A stretch of DNA of 52,008 bases from Fragilaria radians (Eukaryota; Bacillariophyta; Fragilariophyceae; Fragilariales; Fragilariaceae), in contig CAAAJI010000053.1 of assembly GCA_900642245.1 (NCBI GenBank), positions 116,893-168,900 of the forward strand, read 5' to 3'. Shown one piece after another: positions 12,826 through 21,087 of the stretch. Each line of letters opens with the position of its first letter. The stretch's first letter is position 1. The position numbers and the translations under genes are program-made. Under the pieces are notes generated by a model. The model had not been told where the DNA came from. It ran no database searches and worked only from the letters and a program-made list of their open reading frames with translations.

Positions 12826-13684
12826 ATGAATTTGTCAGCCATCCTATTACTTGGATATTGTCTCTGCATAATTGACGCTAGTCCAAAAAGTCGAAAGAGG
12901 TATGCTCCATCTGGGAAAACGTCAAGTGATAATCAACCGCTGATGTTCCCGTCACGACGAAAGGCGTGCAATTTTTATGTTTGGAATATCCTTTCGGCAG
13001 GCTTACATAGGCTTTGCCATCACTTGTGCAAAGAATGTAAGTACGAGGGTGCTGGAGGGCGTGAAGTAAGTGAAACTGAAAAAGTATTCTAATTCTGACG
13101 ATACCCACACTCTGAGCCGAGATTGTAAGTTTTTGTTGATACCATCAGGATCCCTTTTGCAATTGATTTATCCATGTAATCAATACAGCCCTGATGCATG
13201 CATTTGGTGCGGAGGGAAACACGCCGATCACGTAGACTTGGCATGGTCAAAAAAGCATCTCTACAGCCCTCTTGACATGGCTCTAGACCGAGTAAGAAAA
13301 GAGGCAGCGTCGATTGTCGAGAATAAGGTTTGGAAGGATGTCCCTGCTGATATTACAACCATATATGGGTTCCACAAGAGATATGTCACGGATATTGATA
13401 ATCTTCCAAACATTCCTAAACGAGACAGGGATGGAAGACCTAATTTTGACCCAAATGCTTTTTCTCTGATTCAAACTTCTGGCGTTCGATATCTTTTGCC
13501 ACGATTAGATAGTCCTCGTTTCTCTCAATTAGTGGTTATGTTCCAGCTAAGGCGATTGATTGAAATCCAACAATTTGAGAATGAAATAAGTCGCCTCAAG
13601 GTAAATGGAGAATACACCCGACATCGGGCGAAAAGAGAAAAGAATCGATTATTGGAAATGCATGAAACAAAAACGACAAAATAG
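12826..13684 (+). CDS. spliced secreted hypothetical protein
   Basis: Not a family I recognise. The start MNLSAILLLGYCLCIIDA is a good signal peptide. A 64-nt intron (12900-12963, GTATGC...AAAG) joins exon 12826-12899 to an exon coding AIFMFGISFRQAYIGFAITC, then AKN. The last exon, 13189-13684, begins PDACIWCGGKHADHVDLAW and ends in a basic helical tail. Two models connect them in frame. Model B has introns 13037-13116 and 13125-13188 around an 8-nt exon CCGAGATT, giving 216 residues. Model A has one 123-nt intron, 13066-13188, giving 223 residues. Both use GTAAGT donors; I lean to model B because its second intron (64 nt) fits the local size class. The CxxC in CIWCGG could bind metal or be redox-active, but function is unknown. 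Confidence 0.6.
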
Positions 13685-14133
13685 AATGTAAGGTATTTAT
13701 TACAATGCAGGTTTAACAATAAGAGAAAACTTCCTATACTTGTTAGCATTCGGCTGTCCGATGTTGATCGTCTACACACGGAAAATGAAACATGTATTCG
13801 AAATTTAGCAATTGGTGACACATTACTCAATATACTGTCAGCAATGAAAACCTCCATAGTCTTGTCACTATGACAATGTCTCGTTTCATCGTTGAGAACA
13901 CAAACCTTCCTCTCTATATGAATCAAGTGTGAAAACAGCACGAGATATGACCTCAGTGGTATCACCTATCATAATGCTTCAATCTCAGGAATCCTTCAGA
14001 TTCAATTGCAAATATCTGGCTCATACCATTTAGGCATGCCATTCCCTTCAAGCCTAAAGAAAAATTAGGGAAATTAAAGTGAGATTTCAGGTCTCAAGCA
14101 TCCTCGGAGGACATCAGAAAACGGATAAAAAGC

Positions 14134-14375
14134 CTAAGATGGTGGTGCATTCCGTTTCTCGTACATGAACAAGAGACTGATACCGAGCTTGACACACCTT
14201 TCGGCGTCATCAAAACTCGAATAACCAGCTTCGAATACTTCAGAACAGGTCTATGATGGATGGTTATTCATCATTGGCTTCAATGTCAAACAAAGTGAAC
14301 TGTATCAGCACCTGAACTTACCTTATTCTGAGATAGGAAATAGTGAGAAAGCCAGTCATGTATCGATACGCAATA
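14134..14375 (-). CDS. candidate 3' end of a spliced minus-strand gene
   Basis: Two exons can be read: 14375-14322 (18 codons, YCVSIHDWLSHYFLSQNK) and 14250-14134 (38 codons plus TAG, including EVFEAGYSSFDDAERCVKLG). They are joined by a 71-nt intron (14251-14321) with GTAAGT donor and CATAG acceptor, in phase 0. The TAG immediately before the first piece fits an intron acceptor (CCAATAG). The composition is protein-like and the intron size matches confirmed introns here. The 5' exons and start codon were not found, so this is a partial model. No family is recognised. A second open frame across the same splice weakens certainty. Confidence 0.35.
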
Positions 14376-15575
14376 CTATTGGTAATCAAAATAGATAATC
14401 GCTTCCTTTCAGTCAGCCTTCATTAGATCACACTGCTGTTGCAGTCAGTTGACACGCATGAATGATTGATTTTAAGAAGGAATGTCAACACACGGAAGTC
14501 CCATCTACATCCCTATACCAAAAACAATCTTTTCGATAACTTACGTGGAATAACGCTCAACACATTGTTCGAGACTTCATTTTCATTCCATTGGATAATT
14601 TGTGATAATAAGTGGTTGTCTCTATTACGAATTGAATGGATATAATGTTTCTTTCCAGGTACCATATCATTGGTTGGACGATTAGGAATTTCATGTCTGA
14701 TATTTCTAACTCCGTATTCCTCAACTCTTAAAGCCAATTTTAAGGTTAAGGCTTAACACTTCTGAAAACCGAGAACCTGAAAAGATTACAATTATCCAAT
14801 TCATTCAAAATTCTAATCATCTCTAAATTTCCTTTTGAAATTTTTTGACGAAAGCCATGAAAATAAGCTAGCTCTATTTTAAAAAGTTCTTTAATTGAAC
14901 CATGGATTCAAATCTGTCGACAATTTTGAGACCATTGGTTGTCACTGTGAGGCACAATTATCAGAAATTCCTCAGTTCATGTCATGAAAGTTAAACTCTT
15001 AAAATAATCACGTCGTGTTTACATTGATAAATGCTTGGTTTCTCTATGCCTCTTTTTGACAGAGTCTCTCAATCATTTCCTTTGATGGCATTTTTGTCAG
15101 GAGGTAAGACCATCCTATTTTAATTACAAAAAGATGGAATGTCCAAATGCTGCAAAGGGGGCAAATATTAGTAGGGTGTCAAAATTGAATACATTTTGAT
15201 TGCTTTAATCCCACTTTTGCACCTCGGATTGGCACAATTTCTCTTTCTTTACTTACACTATTGGAAACATCCTTTGGTTACATCCAGAGGCACAACTTTT
15301 GTGCTAAGGATTATTTGTACTCCCAAATGACCATTCGGTACCGGCCCATTTGACTGTAACCTATGGAGCAGTTTCGATGCCTTTGTTTATCAACAATGTG
15401 GTGATTTTTGTGTGGAAATGCTCCATTTACTGGAAATCAATTTTATGCTTGCCACTATCCTCTGTCACCATGTTTTATCCACCCGTCATCTTGTGACACT
15501 TTTGCTTCATATCTTGCCATGATTTTCATTTAATGACGACACCGAAGCCTGAATCCATGATCACAACTCATCACA

Positions 15576-15588
15576 GGGGGGGGGGGGG
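15576..15588. repeat. poly(G) tract, G13
   Basis: Thirteen consecutive G in otherwise AT-rich noncoding DNA about 285 bp upstream of the RWD gene. Similar G17 and C12 tracts occur at 31119 and 40188. Confidence 0.95.
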
Positions 15589-15765
15589 TACAAAGGCACT
15601 ATATTCTTAAAATTGTTGTTCTTTTTCTGGGTCACAGCAACAAGCTCATGAAGCTCATCATGTTTTTCTGCATTGGGATACTTCTCGTCCGGGGTTGAAG
15701 AAACCTTTTGTAGACAGAGATTTTTGCTCTAATTTTGCAGGTCATAATTATCAGGGGTAATATTG

Positions 15766-15805
15766 CAATTACATTAGTCTACCATTGAGAGTAGACTAAT
15801 AATTG
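15766..15805. other. 15-bp stem hairpin upstream of the RWD gene
   Basis: TTAGTCTAC (15774-15782) pairs perfectly with GTAGACTAA (15791-15799) across an 8-nt loop. The stem extends six more base pairs (CAATTA with TAATTG) after a 2-nt CA bulge. It sits 67 bp before the ATG at 15873, so it may be in the 5' UTR or promoter. A translational or small-RNA role is speculative. Confidence 0.6.
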
Positions 15806-15842
15806 TAATGCAGTAGTCCTAAATAACGCAAGCACGCTATTG

Positions 15843-15850
15843 TGACGTGG
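15843..15850 (+). promoter_or_regulatory. TGACGTGG, bZIP-like core site
   Basis: A TGACGT core 22 bp before the ATG at 15873. It is very close to the start, so it could equally lie in the leader; regulatory meaning is inferred only from recurrence of the core near other starts. Confidence 0.25.
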
Positions 15851-15872
15851 ATAAAAGTTTGAATTCCGTAGC

Positions 15873-17171
15873 ATGCAAGAATGTTATGACAATGAAGATT
15901 TAGAGGCTCGTCGTAGCGCCGAAATAGCCTTCTTATCTTGCGCTTATACTCCAGAAGAGGTATGGTGTGGTATGAGTAAAGAAAATATACCACTGATACA
16001 TCGAAGATTAAATCTGAAATGCCAAGACGGAAATGAGGTGTTATCTATTGTTCTGACATTATGTATGCCACCGGGTTATCCATTCACAGAGCATTTGAGG
16101 ATATCTTGTGCGACGGAAGATATAAAGTCAAGCACCAAAGGGATATATAATGCTATTCCTCACCTCCTCGAATCATGTCGGACAAAACTCGTTTTAGGCG
16201 AAGATTCTGTTTGGGTAGTAATTCAAGAGGCAGAAAGATGGATATCTGAAAATTGGTTTCATTACTACAGCTCATCAGTGTCACATTTAGTTTCTCCAAG
16301 TCCAACTGAAAACTTTCATGAACCTGGTGTCAAAGTTCTTGGACGTCGATTAATCTACTCACATCACATAATCTCCAAAACAAAACGGAGAGACATTTTG
16401 GATCTGGCTAGGCATTATCGATTATCAGGTTATGTGAAGATCGGTTGGCCTGGGTTACTATTAATTGAAGGTGACGAAGAGAATTGTATAGCTTTTTACG
16501 ATGATATTAGACCATGGGCTTGGAAGTTCCTTGTAGTCAGAGGTGAACAACAAGAGACCGTTCAGGACGTAGACTTGAGTCGAAAGTTTAATGACTTTAC
16601 TGAAACAGATGACATGTCTATTGTTGCCAACCATTGTCGATCTACGGGACTAGAGGCTCTTTTCCGGACAGCAATGAAAGTGTACGAGAATGAAGAAAAT
16701 ACGGAATCAACTGATGATACAATTTACGGTGTCATGGTTCACATAGACCATATGAATAATGCCAAGAGGTACCGAAAATGGCTACGAAACACATCAAAAG
16801 AAAGTAGTACTCAACTGTTATTGAAACAGGTATATGCTAATAATGATTTTTCGAAGCGACCTTTTATTCTTGGGGCGGTTGTGGGACACAAGTATCAGGT
16901 TCAGATCTTTCTAAAAAAATGGCGCACTGGGCTCGTGGATATTGATTCAATCGGTAAGCCATGTCGAGAGCGCAAGATGAAAGTTATTATAGAAGGATCT
17001 CTTGACAAGTCGTTGGTCCAAAACTTAGATTGGGAACCAATGCAATCAGATCAAAAGGTAAACATCAATTTCGAGACACTTTGCGAAACAGTCTTTTCAA
17101 TTGGAGGCAGTGTATGGAAAGAAGCACTGAGCAAAGCTTATAACATTAATTTCAAAGAGTATCCTTTATAA
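15873..17171 (+). CDS. RWD and DUF1115 domain protein (RWDD2-like)
   Basis: A 432-residue cytosolic protein. Residues ~10-125 form an RWD domain, with the family's YP turn in MPPGYPF; RWD domains mediate binding to E2/SUMO or GCN2-type partners. Residues ~155-240 match DUF1115 of RWDD2 proteins (YSHHIISKTKRRDILDLAR, then WPGLLLIEG and WKFLVVRGE). Residues ~285-375 contain HIDHMNNAKRYRKWLR and WRTGLVDIDSIGKPCRERKM, which I recall from the C-terminal half of RWDD3-like proteins. One polypeptide therefore seems to combine both modules. No intron is seen. Its last 20 bp overlap the 3' coding end of the convergent DUF1995 gene. The molecular role is not established. Confidence 0.8.
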   Translation: MQECYDNEDLEARRSAEIAFLSCAYTPEEVWCGMSKENIPLIHRRLNLKCQDGNEVLSIVLTLCMPPGYPFTEHLRISCATEDIKSSTKGIYNAIPHLLESCRTKLVLGEDSVWVVIQEAERWISENWFHYYSSSVSHLVSPSPTENFHEPGVKVLGRRLIYSHHIISKTKRRDILDLARHYRLSGYVKIGWPGLLLIEGDEENCIAFYDDIRPWAWKFLVVRGEQQETVQDVDLSRKFNDFTETDDMSIVANHCRSTGLEALFRTAMKVYENEENTESTDDTIYGVMVHIDHMNNAKRYRKWLRNTSKESSTQLLLKQVYANNDFSKRPFILGAVVGHKYQVQIFLKKWRTGLVDIDSIGKPCRERKMKVIIEGSLDKSLVQNLDWEPMQSDQKVNINFETLCETVFSIGGSVWKEALSKAYNINFKEYPL

Positions 17172-18090
17172 AGCTGAATGCTGCCGACGCTCTTTCCGCT
17201 ATTGACTTTGGAGCAAATCCATCTTGTGACTTAATCATAGTTTCAACTTCGCGGTAGGCTGGTTTTCCAAAATCAAAGAGACGCCCTCCATCTCTTGAGT
17301 TGGCTGGATCCGTATCCCATGTAGCTGGCTTTTCTTCCAACACTGGTTTTTCACCGATCTGACTCCAATTCACTTTATTGTTCTCTTCCGACCTCAAGTA
17401 AACTTTCCAGGGCCCTGGATACGTTCTCAAGATTCGAACTTGTTCCCCTTCAACCATGAAATTAGAGCAGTAGAAAGAAGGGACAAATTTTTCTGCATAG
17501 GACACTCTCTTATCCCTTCCCCCGAAAATCCCGAAGTCTGACTTTCTTTGCCATTGTGCATTGACAATAATCATGTCCCTTGAAAGTCCAACCTGTTCTT
17601 CAAGAGATTGCAAAGTCTTGATTGTATCTGCTGAAGGCAGAAGCACCGTACAACTATCTTTCTTTGGATCATCAGCATGTGCTAAAATAGCACCGATTCC
17701 ATCGCTCTCATCGACAATTCTCAAATCCATTTGTTTGGCACCCAAAGTTCGAAGCACTGTTTGCATCAAAGGAAAAGCAGCCTCAGCCATTTGGCGCGTA
17801 CCTCCCGGCCAATCATCAAGATCAGTCGGGGCTAAAAGAGGGAGTAAAAGACGTACTGAATGTCTGTGGTATCCGTCTTGACTTGCTCGTTTCAATGACT
17901 CACTTGCTTGCCTGATTTGATCTTCCACCGAGGTTGGAAATCGTTCTGTTAAAATGGCTGAGAGATTCTCAGCCTCTACTCTCAATCCAGTTCTAATCCG
18001 AAGATTCCTCATTGCATGTCCATGATAGAAGGCATTCGATGAAGCTATAAAGCAAAGTACAGAAAGAATATCAATCACGATGTGGCCCAT
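17152..18090 (-). CDS. plastid-targeted DUF1995 protein
   Basis: A 312-residue DUF1995 protein; plant relatives are chloroplast proteins, some tied to photosystem accumulation (LPA3-like). The N-terminus MGHIVIDILSVLCFIASSNA precedes FYHGHAMRNLRI. This is a signal peptide followed by Phe and a basic transit-like stretch, the bipartite leader used for four-membrane plastids. The domain (residues ~50-300) includes FPTSVEDQIRQAS, LLLPLLAPTDLDDWPGG, the NAQW segment and RTYPGPWKVYLR. I chose the ATG at 18090; the frame extends upstream only to a non-ATG codon. The 3' end overlaps the RWD gene by 20 bp, and the 5' end is divergent from the next plastid gene. Confidence 0.85.
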   Translation of the reverse strand: MGHIVIDILSVLCFIASSNAFYHGHAMRNLRIRTGLRVEAENLSAILTERFPTSVEDQIRQASESLKRASQDGYHRHSVRLLLPLLAPTDLDDWPGGTRQMAEAAFPLMQTVLRTLGAKQMDLRIVDESDGIGAILAHADDPKKDSCTVLLPSADTIKTLQSLEEQVGLSRDMIIVNAQWQRKSDFGIFGGRDKRVSYAEKFVPSFYCSNFMVEGEQVRILRTYPGPWKVYLRSEENNKVNWSQIGEKPVLEEKPATWDTDPANSRDGGRLFDFGKPAYREVETMIKSQDGFAPKSIAERASAAFSFIKDTL

Positions 18091-18197
18091 TGCTATATCC
18101 GAATTGTTGTGTTTATTGTAATCGGCTATGTCACTGTAACTAAATATTTTTCGCAACACGTCAGCACTTCGGTGATGTCACATGATATTTTAATGTT
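18091..18197. promoter_or_regulatory. 107-bp bidirectional promoter of two plastid-protein genes
   Basis: The only DNA between the divergent ATGs at 18090 (-) and 18198 (+); 149 bp if the + gene starts at 18240. It contains ACGTCA (18158-18163) and TGATGTCA (18173-18180), related bZIP/CRE-like cores 10 bp apart. In diatoms similar TGACGT elements take part in CO2/cAMP-responsive control of plastid genes; applying that here is inference. Confidence 0.5.
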
Positions 18198-19598
18198 ATG
18201 TACTCGACGAATGGTGATATCAGGGTGTTATTTAAAGTTATGATTACCTTCAGGATTCTCCAACTCGTATTCGCATGGGCATTGACAAATTTCGACACTT
18301 CATATGGCTTTACCCTTACATCAAAACACATTTGTTCCAAAACAACTCTTTTTTCTACGAGTACACCATCATCGGTTAATGGATCTTGGGACACTTTGAA
18401 AGATAAACACTTTTTGGTGGTGGGAGGATCTGGTCGTGTAGGTGGGAGTGTTGTGACACAACTTCTAAGCCACGGAGCAAGAGTAACAGTTGGCGGAACG
18501 AGACGCGAATCCCTGGAAACTTCCCGGGCTAGATGGATTCGTGACTTTCCTGAACTACCCATCAGTAGTGTTTCGTGGGTACAGTTGAATAGGGAGGATG
18601 CGTCCACTGTGGCTCCACAGGTATATGATTTGGTTATTCATACAGCAGGACCTTTTCAAGGAAAAGTTAAAGCTACTAATGGTATCCTAGACGCATGTAT
18701 ACGGCATAAAACTCCATACGTGGATGTTTGTGATGATTACTGCACTGCGATGGCAGCAAAATCAAAATACGGTTCAAGAGCAAAAGATCAAGGGGTTCCA
18801 TGTGTTATTAGCACCGGCTGCTGGCCAGGCGTTTCATCCTTAATGGCAAAGCAGCTTGTTTCTGCGCTGTTAAGGAGACACTCTTCCCTCTCTCCTAAGG
18901 ATCTCAAAGTCGATTTTTCTTTCTTCACCGCAGGAAGTGGAGGAGCTGGTTCAACACTACTTGTGGCTACATTCCTAATCTTAGCAGAAGAAGCTCTAGT
19001 GATTCTAAATGGAAGAAGAAAGCCAGTGAAGGCAATGAAGCACTATACAACGGTGAATTTCGGTCCTATTATTGGTGACAAACTCGTTGCACATTTAAAT
19101 TTACTAGAGACTGCATCAGTACACGACATACTTGGCGTTGGAAGTAGCAAGGCACTGTTTGGGACAGCACCTGATTTCTGGAATGTTTTATTGGGCTTGA
19201 TGGCACAACTCCCATCATCAATTCTTGCAAACGAGGACTTGATGACGAAACTAGCTCTCTTCTCGCTTCCAATCGTTCGAGTGGTAGACTATTTTGCTGG
19301 TGCCACTAATGCAATGCGTTGTGATGTTTCATCCGAGCAGAATCCTAATCTCCGAGTATCTGCCATATATGGTCACCAGAATCTAGAGCCATGTGTAGGA
19401 GAATGCGTTGTCTCGTTCTGTGTGGCTATTCTGGATGGGATGGTCCCTTCTGGTGTCTGGTTCCCTGAAGAAGCCATTGCAGATGGTACTTCAGCAGCTT
19501 CGGTCCTAAGGATGGCAAGTGTCGGAGCTCACACTGTTCAAGTAGATGGATCAATCGATATCCCCTGTGATGAGATTTGGGGTAGAGAAAGTAGATGA
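18198..19598 (+). CDS. plastid-targeted saccharopine-dehydrogenase-like protein
   Basis: A 466-residue NAD(P)-binding protein of the saccharopine-dehydrogenase-like family. A Rossmann fold starts at FLVVGGSGRVGGSVVTQLL with the GxGxxG-type loop GGSGRVGG. LVIHTAGPFQGK and TPYVDVCDDY follow, both typical of the family's second part. The leader after Met15 (MITFRILQLVFAWALTNF...SYG, then FTLTSKH) is a signal peptide with Phe at +1, again a complex-plastid leader; Met15 (18240) may be the true start. Plants and cyanobacteria have similar plastid proteins of unclear substrate, so 'saccharopine dehydrogenase' names the fold, not a proven reaction. It is divergent from DUF1995 and convergent with POLD2 (235 bp apart). 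Confidence 0.85.
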   Translation: MYSTNGDIRVLFKVMITFRILQLVFAWALTNFDTSYGFTLTSKHICSKTTLFSTSTPSSVNGSWDTLKDKHFLVVGGSGRVGGSVVTQLLSHGARVTVGGTRRESLETSRARWIRDFPELPISSVSWVQLNREDASTVAPQVYDLVIHTAGPFQGKVKATNGILDACIRHKTPYVDVCDDYCTAMAAKSKYGSRAKDQGVPCVISTGCWPGVSSLMAKQLVSALLRRHSSLSPKDLKVDFSFFTAGSGGAGSTLLVATFLILAEEALVILNGRRKPVKAMKHYTTVNFGPIIGDKLVAHLNLLETASVHDILGVGSSKALFGTAPDFWNVLLGLMAQLPSSILANEDLMTKLALFSLPIVRVVDYFAGATNAMRCDVSSEQNPNLRVSAIYGHQNLEPCVGECVVSFCVAILDGMVPSGVWFPEEAIADGTSAASVLRMASVGAHTVQVDGSIDIPCDEIWGRESR

Positions 19599-19833
19599 TC
19601 ATTTTCAAGCATGAAACTTATTTGATATTATATTTGAGTACAAGCAATGAGATCATTCGCCTAATTTTTTTCCGTCATTATTTCAAAGGATCGAACACGT
19701 TCCCTTCGCGATACACGAATCGATTCCTTCTTTCCAAAAACATCCACTTTGTCTTAATAAATCGATTTATATTAAAACGTTATTAAATGACTGATTCAAG
19801 AAGCATTCAAAGTTTGATTATAGATTAATTAAA

Positions 19834-21087
19834 TCAACACGCGTCATCGAATCGTAGAAGTTCACATCCTAGCGTTTCAAGATTCACCAACACCGCGATA
19901 CCTGTTGTTGAGAACTTTGGTATGCAGATCAAGCGAGTCGATTCCACTACTTTTGTGGCGAACCCCAAGCAGTTTCCAGCAAAATAAATATGAGGCTTAT
20001 GGGGAAGGATCATAGGATCTGTGTAACGGTGTGGTATCGTTGGGACGGAGTCTGGCCCCGTTGGACATATGTGTCCCAATTGCAATGTTCGAGCCAAGGC
20101 GTCGACTTCACTTATCGGGCTATCGCCGCATCGCAAATACTGCCGTAAATCTGAGACATTGCGCCCATCTGTACCTAAGATAAACTTTTCTCCCATTGCA
20201 CATGCGTATGGATTGGGACCTTTGGTTAAATAATCTTTGCCAAAGGCCCCACTCTCTCTCAGTAGTGAAGAGTGTAGCGGTCGTTGTGGCCAGTTTGCAG
20301 TGGTCGGGTCGTCCATTCCTGGTATAATATCAATAGGAACTCCAGAAGAACAGACTAGCGCTAAGAAAATATCTAATTCCATCGCACCAAATGCCGGATC
20401 CTGTGGCCAAACTGAGTTTCCGGCAATAACTATTCTACTAACCTTTGAAGCCGTTGTAGTAAGGTGTCCCTGGAGATATGCTAGAAGCATATCTCGCTGC
20501 ATAGATGATGCGTTAGGATCTCCGCAATTCAGACCAGATAATAGCATAATATGTGGAGCATCCCCATTTGACGATGGAATACACTCTCCTTCAATCTCCG
20601 GTAAATCCAATGGTTTAGGGTGGTATATCGCTTCTACGTGAAGCAATCCACCTGGCTTAATAAAACCCTGGACGGCAACAACTGATCCCGTCGCAAAATT
20701 ATCAACCATTTCAGTCTCCAAGTAGACGCGGCCAGATTCATCTTCCAGCACCAGGACGTCGTTAGGCGTACATTTAGAGCTCTCAAACGGCTCTCCATTA
20801 CCTATCTCCTTTATCAAGGTCCCAACTACCACATTCGAGATATCTTCTTCAAGATCGAGAATACGTTCACATCTTTTCAGGCATAAATCTGGAACATTAT
20901 TCCAGCATCTTGGCTTCAATTCATTTAAACGATTGGCATATACATGTGAGTATTGTCTCTGGTAAACATTGTTGCTCAGATCAGTCTCTGAAGTCTTATC
21001 GGAGGATAGAACTAAGCTAGTTTGAAACCTTTGCCATTTAGGAACGTGAGAAGCAAACGCCCTTTTTACCTTAGCTTTTCCTGTCAT
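19834..21087 (-). CDS. POLD2: DNA polymerase delta small (B) subunit
   Basis: A 417-residue regulatory subunit of replicative DNA polymerase delta; family members run ~430-490. An OB-fold lies at residues ~75-170 (VVVGTLIKEI, VLVLEDESGRVYLE, GSVVAVQG). The inactivated phosphoesterase domain runs from ~180 to the end: IMLLSGLNCGDPNASS, VSRIVIAGNSVWPQ, VPIDIIPGMDDPTTANWPQR, LGTDGRNVSDLRQYL, LQLGHICPTGPDS and PHIYFAGN. This order is diagnostic of POLD2/Cdc1/Pol31. It appears as a single exon with an ATG start. Confidence 0.96.
   Translation of the reverse strand: MTGKAKVKRAFASHVPKWQRFQTSLVLSSDKTSETDLSNNVYQRQYSHVYANRLNELKPRCWNNVPDLCLKRCERILDLEEDISNVVVGTLIKEIGNGEPFESSKCTPNDVLVLEDESGRVYLETEMVDNFATGSVVAVQGFIKPGGLLHVEAIYHPKPLDLPEIEGECIPSSNGDAPHIMLLSGLNCGDPNASSMQRDMLLAYLQGHLTTTASKVSRIVIAGNSVWPQDPAFGAMELDIFLALVCSSGVPIDIIPGMDDPTTANWPQRPLHSSLLRESGAFGKDYLTKGPNPYACAMGEKFILGTDGRNVSDLRQYLRCGDSPISEVDALARTLQLGHICPTGPDSVPTIPHRYTDPMILPHKPHIYFAGNCLGFATKVVESTRLICIPKFSTTGIAVLVNLETLGCELLRFDDAC

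Larger units (their letters stand above)
13685..15872. other. gap with candidate exon pair, G-tract and promoter hairpin
   Basis: A 2.2 kb gap. The minus strand at 14134-14375 has two exon-like pieces with a canonical intron (listed separately). A minus-strand frame at 14546-14754 ends exactly at a GTAAGT and may be another exon, but I found no in-frame downstream acceptor. The rest is AT-rich, with a G13 tract (15576-15588) and a 15-bp-stem hairpin (15766-15805) just before the RWD gene. Confidence 0.4.

Noticed and set aside
14546..14754. Minus-strand frame ending at GTAAGT as first exon of the 14.1 kb candidate
   Set aside because: It ends in phase 1, and every acceptor tried downstream runs into a stop, so it cannot be joined to the 14375-14134 exons.
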